Under the pieces are notes generated by a model, which worked only from the letters and a program-made list of their open reading frames with translations, was not told the DNA's origin and searched no databases. 9,785 bases of DNA, taken from Paenisporosarcina sp049671445 (GTDB lineage Bacteria > Bacillota > Bacilli > Bacillales_A > Planococcaceae). The translations under genes and the position numbers were made by a program. The number at the start of each line of letters is the position of its first letter. Position 1 is the stretch's first letter. This document shows, one piece after another, positions 1-5,856 of this stretch. The DNA lies in contig NZ_JBATUX010000071.1 in the NCBI RefSeq assembly GCF_049671445.1, forward strand, positions 1 to 9,785, in the 5' to 3' direction.

Positions 1-1163
1 ATTTCTTTGCCAAATCTTTTTTGAAGAGATTCGACTAAATTTAATATCGGCTCTTCTTTAGCGTGTTCTTCAAAGTTATAAATAGATAGTTGTTCCGTAA
101 AGTCTGCACGATCTACTACATTGCTAATCGTCACACCTAAAAGACGTATTGGCTGCCCGTCCCAATTTTTCGTAAATAAGCTCCATGCAACTTCAAAAAT
201 CTTTTCCTTTTCATAAACCAAGTTGCGAAACGATTGACTTCGAGAAGAATTTCGCCAATCTGAATCCCGTATTTGGATGGAAACCGTTGGACCTGCTAAG
301 CGCTTTGCTTCCAATCTATTCGCCACTTTTGTAGATAAGCGATTAAAGACTTTCTCCAATTCATGAAGATCACTTTCATCACTTGGTAAAGTCGTTGAAC
401 TCCCGACACTCTTCGTATCATAAACTGAATCCGGGTCAACTGCACGATCATCAAATCCATTTGCACGTTTTTTTAATCGAGGTCCATTTTTCCCAAGTGT
501 TTCTTTTAAAACGCCTTCTTCTGCTTTCGCAATATCGCCAATCGTTTGTAATCCGATACTGTACAATTTTTTTGCCGTACTTTCACCCACTCCATGCATG
601 TCCAGAACGGGCAGCGGCCAAAGTATTTTATCAATGTCACGTTTACGTAAAACGGTTATGCCCATTGGTTTCTTTAAGTTGGAAGCCGTTTTCGCTAAGA
701 ATTTATTTGGAGCAATTCCGATTGAACAAGGTAAATCAAGTTCCGTTAACAATCTCGTTTGTATATCATCTGCGATTTGTAGAGCGGTCATAGGTCCATC
801 AATTTCTGTCACATCCATGTATCCTTCATCAATTGACACTGGTTCAACTTGTTTCGTATATGATCTCAATACTTCAAACATAGCTCGTGATGCAATTCGG
901 TAGCGTTCAAAATTAGGGGGTAATAAAATTAGCTCAGGACATTTACGCTTTGCTTCCCAGACGCTCATTGTTGTGTAGACGCCTTTTGCACGAGCCTCGT
1001 AGGAACAGGTTACTAGAATTCCACGACGTTCTTTTGGGTTTCCTGCAATGGCTATCGCTTTCCCTTTTAAGCTTGGATCATATGATTGCTCAACAGACGC
1101 ATAAAAACTATTCATATCAATATGAAATATTATTCGAGAAGTTCCTCGTTTTATGCTCGTCAT
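1..1163 (-). CDS. dinB: DNA polymerase IV (Y-family translesion polymerase), 3' end cut by window edge
   Basis: Y-family, error-prone DNA polymerase that copies past damaged template bases. 387 codons are visible from ATG at 1163 and the frame is still open at base 1; the family is usually about 400-415 residues, so only the last few tens of residues at most are missing. Visible motifs: the palm motif IFHIDMNSFYASVE (about residues 12-25), with metal ligand D16 and F20/Y21 in the steric-gate position; SIDEGYMDV (110-118), with catalytic D112/E113; a helix-hairpin-helix-like stretch with MHGVGESTAKKLYSIGL; and near the C-terminus QLSIYNF, which resembles the beta-clamp-binding QLSLF motif. The ATG is the first start after an in-frame TAA, and AGAGGG lies 10 nt upstream. 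It follows the terminator of yqjE, so it is probably its own unit. By position it corresponds to B. subtilis yqjH. No LexA box of the CGAAC-N4-GTTCG type is evident just upstream. Confidence 0.95.
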   Translation of the reverse strand, partial: MTSIKRGTSRIIFHIDMNSFYASVEQSYDPSLKGKAIAIAGNPKERRGILVTCSYEARAKGVYTTMSVWEAKRKCPELILLPPNFERYRIASRAMFEVLRSYTKQVEPVSIDEGYMDVTEIDGPMTALQIADDIQTRLLTELDLPCSIGIAPNKFLAKTASNLKKPMGITVLRKRDIDKILWPLPVLDMHGVGESTAKKLYSIGLQTIGDIAKAEEGVLKETLGKNGPRLKKRANGFDDRAVDPDSVYDTKSVGSSTTLPSDESDLHELEKVFNRLSTKVANRLEAKRLAGPTVSIQIRDSDWRNSSRSQSFRNLVYEKEKIFEVAWSLFTKNWDGQPIRLLGVTISNVVDRADFTEQLSIYNFEEHAKEEPILNLVESLQKRFGKE

Positions 1164-1195
1164 GTCCTCATCGCCCTCTTCTTATACTTACTTTA

Positions 1196-1204
1196 ATCAT
1201 AACA
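1196..1204 (-). promoter_or_regulatory. Possible extended -10 promoter of dinB
   Basis: The minus strand reads TGTTATGAT, matching the extended -10 pattern TGnTATAAT at all but one position, with the hexamer TATGAT at 1196-1201. It ends 32 nt before the dinB start and lies just past the terminator of the upstream operon. No convincing -35 box is present 16-18 nt further upstream, where the terminator hairpin sits; extended -10 promoters often manage without one. Tentative. Confidence 0.4.
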
Positions 1205-1241
1205 AAAAAAGAGATGGCAGGGGCATCCTGACATCTCTTTT
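1200..1241 (-). terminator. Intrinsic terminator of the mce-yqjD-yqjE operon
   Basis: Read on the minus strand, AAAAGAGATG (1241-1232) pairs with CATCTCTTTT (1216-1207). Inside it a second CAGG/CCTG helix closes a short loop, and the 3' arm runs into seven T residues followed by GTT. It starts 19 nt after the yqjE stop codon. On the plus strand the T tail is only four bases, so it should act mainly on the minus-strand transcript and insulate dinB from the operon. Confidence 0.85.
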
Positions 1242-1243
1242 CC

Positions 1244-1265
1244 TTCAACTTATTTTCAACTTATT
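1244..1265. repeat. Perfect 11-bp tandem duplication across the yqjE stop codon
   Basis: TTCAACTTATT occurs twice in direct tandem (1244-1254 and 1255-1265). The copy at 1255-1265 contains the yqjE TAA stop at 1261-1263; the other copy is downstream and out of frame. It looks like a replication-slippage duplication in the 3' untranslated stretch, with no evident function. Confidence 0.8.
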
Positions 1266-2379
1266 TAGAAGACTCTTTTACAATCTCCACAAGTAAATCA
1301 GATAATTTCTCAAGTTCTGCAACAGGCATACGTTCATTTTTCGTGTGAATCTCTTCATACCCAACTGATAAGTTAACTGTTGGGATTCCGAAACCAGCGA
1401 TAATGTTTGCATCACTACCTCCACCACTAGTACCTAGATTTGGAGTGAGACCAAGGTTTTTAACTGCTTGCACAGCTACTTGTGTTACATGCTCTTCCTC
1501 ACCAAAGCGGAATCCTGGGTACATTAACTGAATGTCGATTTCCGCTTGTCCACCCATGGCAGCTGCTGTTTCTTCAAAAACAGATTTCATGTGTGCTGTT
1601 TGTTTATCCAATTTCTCAGGCACAATTGAACGAGCTTCAGCTAAAATATTCACTTCATCGCACACAATATTTGTGGCACTTCCACCTTCAAAACGTCCGA
1701 TATTCGCAGTCGTTTCTTCGTCGATTCGCCCTAAAGTCATTTTAGCAATCGATTTAGAAGCGATGTTAATGGCAGAAATTCCTTTTTCAGGTGCTACACC
1801 TGCATGAGCTGTTTTGCCAAGAATCTTCACACGAATTTTAGCTTGGTATGGAGCAGCAGTTACAATACCGCCGACTTTTCCGTCAGAATCGACTGCAAAA
1901 CCATATTTGGCTGTTATATGAGAAGGATTCAAGTGTTTTGCTCCTGCTAGTCCACTTTCTTCGCCTGCTGTAATAATAAATTGAATATCTCCGTGTTCAA
2001 TTGATTCTTCTTTTAATCGCTTTACCATGTCGAAAAGAGCAGCAATTCCTGCTTTATCATCAGCACCTAAAATAGTGGTACCGTCAGAATAAATATAGCC
2101 GTCTTCACGAAGTTCAGGTTTAATTCCTTTTCCTGGCACTACTGTGTCCATATGTGTAGTGAAATAAATAGTTTCTACGTCAGATTTGCTACCTTTTAAA
2201 GTAGCGATTAAATTGCCTGCCCCATGTCCACTCTTTGCAGCGGAGTCATCTTCAAACACTTCAAATCCTAAGTCTTCTAATTTCCCTTTTAAAATAGGTG
2301 CAATTACTTGCTCATGTTTGGTTTCTGAATCAATTTGAATAAGTTCTAAAAATTCATCAACTAATCGTTGATTGGTCAA
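1261..2379 (-). CDS. yqjE: M20-family metallopeptidase, YqjE / peptidase T-like
   Basis: Predicted cytoplasmic zinc aminopeptidase of the M20 family (peptidase T-like), 372 residues from the preferred start. Candidate metal ligands and catalytic residues, numbered from that start: H76 and D78 in TTHMDTVVPGKG, bridging D107 in GADDKAG, the E140/E141 pair in TAGEESGLAG, D164 in VDSDG, and a late His, H345, in EEIHTKNE. The lid-domain motif KTAHAGVAPEKG (189-200) is also present. The frame can be extended 11 codons to ATG at 2412, but TTG at 2379 is a better start: AAAGGAG lies at 2388-2394, exactly 8 nt upstream, and the resulting N-terminus MTNQRLVDEFLELIQIDSET matches my recollection of YqjE proteins. 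The ATG start would also overlap yqjD by 20 nt. The yqjD TAA sits inside this ribosome-binding site, leaving 13 nt between the genes and suggesting coupled translation. Substrate unknown; probably di- or tripeptides. Confidence 0.9.
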   Translation of the reverse strand: MTNQRLVDEFLELIQIDSETKHEQVIAPILKGKLEDLGFEVFEDDSAAKSGHGAGNLIATLKGSKSDVETIYFTTHMDTVVPGKGIKPELREDGYIYSDGTTILGADDKAGIAALFDMVKRLKEESIEHGDIQFIITAGEESGLAGAKHLNPSHITAKYGFAVDSDGKVGGIVTAAPYQAKIRVKILGKTAHAGVAPEKGISAINIASKSIAKMTLGRIDEETTANIGRFEGGSATNIVCDEVNILAEARSIVPEKLDKQTAHMKSVFEETAAAMGGQAEIDIQLMYPGFRFGEEEHVTQVAVQAVKNLGLTPNLGTSGGGSDANIIAGFGIPTVNLSVGYEEIHTKNERMPVAELEKLSDLLVEIVKESSK

Positions 2380-2387
2380 GTGAAAAA

Positions 2388-2394
2388 CTCCTTT
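2388..2394 (-). promoter_or_regulatory. Ribosome-binding site that sets the TTG start of yqjE
   Basis: AAAGGAG on the minus strand, 8 nt before TTG at 2379. The first bases overlap the TAA stop of yqjD (2393-2395). No comparable site precedes the upstream ATG at 2412, so this decides the start. Confidence 0.8.
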
Positions 2395-3940
2395 ATAATG
2401 GGATATTACCATGCTTTTTGGCTGGTCGTGTTTCTTTTTTATTGCGCATCATATCAAGTGCTTGAATGAGCTTAATACGCGTTTCGCGTGGATCGATGAC
2501 ATCGTCAACCATTCCACGTGCAGCAGCTACATATGGATTTGCAAATTTTTCGCGATATTCCTCGATTTTTGTCGCGCGCGTTAGTTCAGGATTGTCGCTT
2601 TGCGCGATTTCCCGGGAAAAGATTACGTTCGCTGCCCCTTGTGGACCCATCACGGCAATCTCTGCATTTGGCCAAGAAAACACCAAATCTGCTCCAATTG
2701 ATTTCGAGTTAAGTGCTACATAAGCACCGCCATATGCTTTACGTAATATAACAGTCATTTTAGGAACCGTTGCTTCTGAATACGCATATAAAATTTTAGC
2801 ACCATGGCGAATGATTCCACCGTGTTCTTGTTTTATTCCTGGGAAGAAGCCAGTAACATCTTCAAATGTGATAATTGGAATATTAAATGAGTCACAGAAG
2901 CGAATAAAACGAGCTGCTTTATCTGAAGAATCGATATCAAGGCCACCAGCCATTACTTTAGGTTGGTTGCAAACTAAACCTACAACTTCGCCTTTTATCC
3001 GAGCAAGTCCTACGACAATATTACGAGCGAATTCTTTTTGTACTTCCATGAACGAATCTTGATCCACTACTTGTTCAATCACTCTTCGAATATCATAAGG
3101 TCGAATCGCTTCAAAAGGAACGACTTCAGTTAATTCTGGACGATAGTCGTCAAGATGGTCCACTTCCAAACGTGGTGGCTTTTCGTCATTATTTTGTGGC
3201 AAGTAAGCTAATAGGTCTCTCACCTGCTTAAGAATTTCTTGTTCGGTTTCTGCACGGAAGTGAGCATTTCCACTAATAGCATTATGTACTTTTGAACCGC
3301 CCAAGTCTTCAGAAGAAATTTTTTCGCCCGTAACGGTTTCAATTACCTTTGGACCTGTAATGAACATTTGACTCGTTTTATCGACCATGAATACAAAATC
3401 TGTAATGGCTGGAGAATAAACAGCACCACCAGCACATGGACCTAAAATGACCGAAATTTGTGGAATCACACCAGAATAGATAGCATTTCGATAGAAAATA
3501 TGTCCATATCCATCAAGTGAAACGACACCTTCTTGAATGCGAGCACCACCAGAGTCATTTAAACCGATAAATGGAGCTCCGTTTTTAGCTGCTAAATCCA
3601 TTACATTAGCAATTTTCATGGCATGCATTTCACCAAGCGCTCCACCAAATACAGTAAAGTCTTGTGAGAATAAGTAAATAGCACGTCCATTTACTTTTCC
3701 GTAACCTGTTACGACTCCATCTCCTGGACCTTTTTGAGTGTCCATCCCAAAATCAACAGTTCGATGTTCAATAAATGGATTCAATTCAACAAACGTCCCT
3801 TTATCGACTAATAAGTCAATTCGTTCACGTGCTGTTAATTTCCCTTTAGCGTGTTGTTTTTCAATTCTGTCGTCTCCGCCGCCTAGCTCAATCTCACGCT
3901 TGCGATCATATAAATCATTAATTTTCTCATAAATGTCCAT
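2393..3940 (-). CDS. yqjD: Acyl-CoA carboxylase carboxyltransferase subunit (propionyl-CoA carboxylase beta / methylmalonyl-CoA decarboxylase alpha type), YqjD
   Basis: Biotin-dependent carboxyltransferase of 515 residues, normal length for the family, with two crotonase-like halves (about 1-250 and 260-515). Oxyanion and CoA-binding motifs are intact: SGGARIQEG at 130-138, GPCAGGAVYSPA at 167-178, GFFPGIKQEHGGIIRHGAK at 364-382 and KAYGGAYVAL at 401-410. The C-terminal RPAKKHGNIPL resembles the 12S transcarboxylase / MmdA branch. The residue after GGAY is Val408, where, as I recall, animal and actinobacterial propionyl-CoA carboxylases carry Asp. It transfers CO2 between carboxybiotin and an acyl-CoA; next to mce and near mutAB the substrate pair is most likely propionyl-CoA/(S)-methylmalonyl-CoA. 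Biotin carboxylase, biotin carrier and membrane decarboxylase subunits are absent from the window and must come from elsewhere. ATG at 3940 has AAAGGGG 8 nt upstream; the gap to mce is 5 nt. Confidence 0.93.
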   Translation of the reverse strand: MDIYEKINDLYDRKREIELGGGDDRIEKQHAKGKLTARERIDLLVDKGTFVELNPFIEHRTVDFGMDTQKGPGDGVVTGYGKVNGRAIYLFSQDFTVFGGALGEMHAMKIANVMDLAAKNGAPFIGLNDSGGARIQEGVVSLDGYGHIFYRNAIYSGVIPQISVILGPCAGGAVYSPAITDFVFMVDKTSQMFITGPKVIETVTGEKISSEDLGGSKVHNAISGNAHFRAETEQEILKQVRDLLAYLPQNNDEKPPRLEVDHLDDYRPELTEVVPFEAIRPYDIRRVIEQVVDQDSFMEVQKEFARNIVVGLARIKGEVVGLVCNQPKVMAGGLDIDSSDKAARFIRFCDSFNIPIITFEDVTGFFPGIKQEHGGIIRHGAKILYAYSEATVPKMTVILRKAYGGAYVALNSKSIGADLVFSWPNAEIAVMGPQGAANVIFSREIAQSDNPELTRATKIEEYREKFANPYVAAARGMVDDVIDPRETRIKLIQALDMMRNKKETRPAKKHGNIPL

Positions 3941-3945
3941 GTATT

Positions 3946-4365
3946 TTACCCCTTTAAACCGCTTTTATCACATAATTCATACAACACGCCGAATGAAGAT
4001 TTCGGATGTAAAAATGCCACTTGGGCACCACCCGCTCCAATCTTCGGTTGTTCATTTAAAATTCGAACGCCTTTTTCGCGAAGTTCATTCATGCGTTCTT
4101 CAATGCCTTCTACACCGAAAGCAATATGATGGATGCCTTCCCCTTTTTTCTCGATAAATGAATGAATGGCACTTTGATCAGACATTGGCTCTAATAACTC
4201 CAGTTTAACATTACCTGCATCAATGAATGCTACACGTACTGATTCTGAAGCCACTTCTTCAATTTTTAAAACTTTTAATCCAAGTGTCTCTGTATAATAA
4301 GGGATTGTTTCATCTAGATTTTTAACGGCGATGCCGATATGATCAACCTTTTTCACAATAACCAC
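3946..4365 (-). CDS. mce: Methylmalonyl-CoA epimerase, VOC superfamily
   Basis: Interconverts (S)- and (R)-methylmalonyl-CoA, linking the carboxyltransferase product to the mutase substrate. Length (139 residues from the longest start) and the paired beta-alpha-beta-beta-beta modules fit the vicinal-oxygen-chelate family. Candidate metal ligands are H9 in VDHIGIAV, H80 in IHHIAFGV and E130 in LYELCD, with a fourth near E56 in KLELLEP. The longest start is GTG at 4365, with GGAG 13 nt upstream. A second GTG at 4356 would give MKKVDHIGIAV and has GAAGGG (4367-4372) 10 nt upstream, so the protein may really be 136 residues; the sequence does not settle it. First gene of the mce-yqjD-yqjE operon; its last codons form part of the yqjD ribosome-binding site. 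By position it is B. subtilis yqjC. Confidence 0.93.
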   Translation of the reverse strand: MVIVKKVDHIGIAVKNLDETIPYYTETLGLKVLKIEEVASESVRVAFIDAGNVKLELLEPMSDQSAIHSFIEKKGEGIHHIAFGVEGIEERMNELREKGVRILNEQPKIGAGGAQVAFLHPKSSFGVLYELCDKSGLKG

Positions 4366-4389
4366 ACCCTTCTATTATCTCCATTCTCT

Positions 4390-4395
4390 ATTGTA
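4390..4395 (-). promoter_or_regulatory. Possible -10 box for the mce-yqjD-yqjE operon
   Basis: TACAAT on the minus strand (4395-4390), 24 nt before the longest mce start. The hexamer at a 17-nt distance, TAGAGT, is a poor -35 match. Some promoter is needed in this divergent 116-nt gap because the upstream neighbour is on the opposite strand, and this is the best -10 I can see. Confidence 0.35.
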
Positions 4396-4422
4396 CCGAT
4401 ATCTTTTTGAAAACTCTACCTC

Positions 4423-4451
4423 TTGAGAATTTTTTCAATTTCTACTACACT
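4423..4451 (+). promoter_or_regulatory. Sigma-A-type promoter of prli42
   Basis: TTGAGA (4423-4428), a 17-nt spacer and TACACT (4446-4451) match the vegetative consensus at four of six positions each with ideal spacing. Transcription would start near 4458, giving a leader of about 25 nt before the miniprotein's ATG. Its presence supports this short frame being a real gene. Confidence 0.65.
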
Positions 4452-4481
4452 AAAGATAGTTTGTTAAAGGAGTTGTATCAC

Positions 4482-4577
4482 ATGCGTAATGCTAATTTTC
4501 GTAAGTTCATTGTCTATTTAATGATTATCATGATGGTTTTATCAAGTGCCTTGTTCGGATTAAGTTTATTTTTCTAA
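4482..4577 (+). CDS. prli42: Stressosome-associated miniprotein Prli42
   Basis: A 31-residue membrane miniprotein. After a short basic N-terminus (MRNANFRKF) there is one hydrophobic helix from about residue 9 to the end, including YLMIIMMVLSSALFGLSLF. This layout matches Prli42, described in Listeria as anchoring the stressosome to the membrane through its short, positively charged N-terminal end, and annotated in many Bacillales; the family match is from memory. The gene is well supported: AAAGGAG at 4466-4472 lies 9 nt before the ATG, a sigma-A-type promoter lies at 4423-4451, and a terminator follows directly. It is the only gene of the window on the plus strand, divergent from mce and convergent with yqjA. 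No stressosome gene (rsbR, rsbS, rsbT) is in the window, so the role rests on family resemblance. Confidence 0.85.
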   Translation: MRNANFRKFIVYLMIIMMVLSSALFGLSLFF

Positions 4578-4626
4578 AAAAACAGCTTTGAAGGAATGGT
4601 TAATCCTTCGCAGCTGTCTTTTTTTT
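4576..4626. terminator. Bidirectional terminator shared by prli42 and yqjA
   Basis: ACAGCT (4582-4587) pairs with AGCTGT (4612-4617), and GAAGGA (4590-4595) with TCCTTC (4604-4609), separated by a 2x2 internal loop and closed by an 8-nt loop. The plus strand runs out into a T tract (4619-4626) and the minus strand into seven T residues (complement of 4576-4582), so it can end both convergent transcripts. The yqjA stop codon (4600-4602) lies in the apical loop, and its last coding codons form one arm. Confidence 0.9.
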
Positions 4627-5589
4627 CACTTTGAATCCCACAAAGTCTCGTTTAATTTGTAAATAATGTTCCATTTCTTCAATAAACTGATAGAGAGCAG
4701 CCATAGCCAAAAAGTTTTCATGATCTTTTGGTAGTGGCATCTTAGAGAATTCTTCTTTTACTTCATCTAGTTTTGAGATAAAGGTATTCGCCGTATTCCC
4801 AGAATGAACATGGTTGGACAAATCCTCTATAAACTCCCCTACGAGATGTGAATGAGAAATAGTGACTGGTAACGCTGTAATCTTTGGTAAAACTCTTTCA
4901 ATAATTTCGAACTGTTGTTCGCGCATATCGAAATATAAGTAATAAAGATTTTGTCTTCGATTTAAATGGTTTTCTACGTCTTGATAAGCTAAAGCTTTCC
5001 CTTTTTCAATCACTTCAGCAGCCTCAACGAGCTCTTTTCCGTCCCAATCCGAATCTCCATTTCGTAAATACATCGCAATTTCATGAAATATTTTCGAATA
5101 CAAAGATTCCAGATCTAAACGGTATTTCTTTAAATCCTTTTCAATGGATGGCATGTATGTGTTAACTAACAACGCGATACCAAATCCGACCGCCATTAAT
5201 TGGGCTTCATTCCACAGTAGTGACCACGATAATTCTTTGGCATCAAATAAATGAAGGAGTATGACTACACTTGAAACAAAGCCATCTTGAAATCTTAAAG
5301 AAACGAGCGTTGGAATAAATAAAATTAATATAAGACCAAAGACTAGTGGATGATACGCTATTCCTTCAAAAAAGATGAAAGCGAATCCTACCCCAATGAT
5401 GCTCGCAATGATTCGAGCATAGACGGCACGTACTGATTTTCGTTTAGTGGGTTGAATACACAACACGGTCAATATGAAGGCGGAACTATAGTAATCCAAC
5501 TCCAAAAACATGGCGATGAGCATGGCTAAACTCGCACCAACAGCCGTTTTCAACGTGCGATAACCGATACGAAAACGTCGGAAATCCAT
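4600..5589 (-). CDS. yqjA: Aromatic acid exporter-family membrane protein, YqjA
   Basis: Integral membrane protein of 329 residues in the ArAE / DUF939 group; B. subtilis YqjA is of similar length (recollection). About six hydrophobic segments lie in the first 145 residues (roughly 13-30, 33-47, 58-75, 80-98, 102-116 and 126-145), with a KRKSVRAVYAR basic stretch after the second. The rest (about 150-329) is a polar, helical, probably cytoplasmic domain rich in Glu and Lys. Family members are thought to export aromatic carboxylates, but the substrate here cannot be read from sequence. ATG at 5589 has AGAGGG 7 nt upstream. The gene stands alone: brxB upstream ends at its own terminator, and this gene converges with prli42 at a shared one. 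A palindrome at 5616-5633 just upstream could be an operator. Confidence 0.88.
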   Translation of the reverse strand: MDFRRFRIGYRTLKTAVGASLAMLIAMFLELDYYSSAFILTVLCIQPTKRKSVRAVYARIIASIIGVGFAFIFFEGIAYHPLVFGLILILFIPTLVSLRFQDGFVSSVVILLHLFDAKELSWSLLWNEAQLMAVGFGIALLVNTYMPSIEKDLKKYRLDLESLYSKIFHEIAMYLRNGDSDWDGKELVEAAEVIEKGKALAYQDVENHLNRRQNLYYLYFDMREQQFEIIERVLPKITALPVTISHSHLVGEFIEDLSNHVHSGNTANTFISKLDEVKEEFSKMPLPKDHENFLAMAALYQFIEEMEHYLQIKRDFVGFKVKKKTAAKD

Positions 5590-5615
5590 TTCTACACCCT
5601 CTTTCTTTAGAAAAG

Positions 5616-5633
5616 TGTAAAGTGCAACTTACA
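5616..5633. promoter_or_regulatory. Operator-like imperfect palindrome upstream of yqjA
   Basis: An 18-bp imperfect palindrome with TGTAA and TTACA outer arms and a TGCA centre; 14 of 18 positions are symmetric. It ends 27 bp from the yqjA ATG, where a repressor of a transporter gene might bind. No regulator is identifiable and no clear promoter could be placed around it. Confidence 0.35.
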
Positions 5634-5671
5634 ATAGGAGCACTAAAAAAACGCAAATATCTTAGAAACAG

Positions 5672-5818
5672 GTGTCTTTCTCCAGTGGAATAGTGTCCTT
5701 CGCCAAGCGAATGGACAACAACACTCAGTGAGTGGACAACACCCCCGTCTGAATGGACCACATCGCACAGTGAATGGACGACTAATCAAGCTGAATGGAC
5801 AACCACCCGTTTTATATC
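5672..5818. repeat. Array of seven degenerate 21-nt tandem repeats
   Basis: Seven units of exactly 21 nt begin at 5672, 5693, 5714, 5735, 5756, 5777 and 5798 without a phase slip. On the plus strand the unit starts GACAAC, carries C at position 11 in all seven copies and ends TGAATG; inner positions vary freely. The first two units diverge (GTGTCTTTC and GTGTCCTTC in place of GACAAC plus three bases), and the last loses the TGAATG end. The array fills much of the 267-nt gap between brxB and yqjA, downstream of the brxB terminator. Because 21 is divisible by three, the minus strand gives open frames with repeated VVHS or CCPF peptides that lack ribosome-binding sites and run into yqjA. I read it as a non-coding repeat. 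Similar VHS-type spurious frames occur in other Bacillales genomes as far as I recall. Confidence 0.85.
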
Positions 5819-5823
5819 TGAAC

Positions 5824-5847
5824 AAAAAAGAGCACTGAATAGTGCCC
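5824..5847 (-). terminator. Intrinsic terminator of brxB
   Basis: On the minus strand GGGCACT (5847-5841), a 4-nt loop ATTC and AGTGCTC (5836-5830) form a 7-bp stem with one G-U pair, followed directly by six T residues. The stem begins 9 nt after the brxB stop codon. Confidence 0.85.
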
Positions 5848-5856
5848 TTCACTTAC

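Noticed and set aside
383..1231. Three plus-strand frames opposite dinB
   Set aside because: They are shadows of the dinB reading frame, which carries unmistakable Y-family motifs; none has a recognisable product.
4423..4438. Imperfect palindrome TTGAGAATTTTTTCAA overlapping the prli42 -35 box
   Set aside because: Only 12 of 16 positions are symmetric in an A/T-rich stretch, so chance is likely; the match to TTGACA-type -35 sequence is explanation enough.
5590..5671. Promoter of yqjA such as TTGTAA-N17-TCTAAA
   Set aside because: Both hexamers match at only four positions and the predicted transcript start would fall in the ribosome-binding site; no better pair was found.
5672..5818. CRISPR array
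   Set aside because: Units are 21 nt with no separation into conserved repeat and spacer of normal length, the units are degenerate, and no cas gene is present.
5486..5852. Minus-strand frames through the repeat array giving VVHS-rich (91-codon) and CCPF-rich (69-codon) peptides
   Set aside because: The openness follows from the 21-nt period being a multiple of three. Neither has a good ribosome-binding site, one starts at GTG inside the brxB terminator region, and the other runs into yqjA in a wrong frame.
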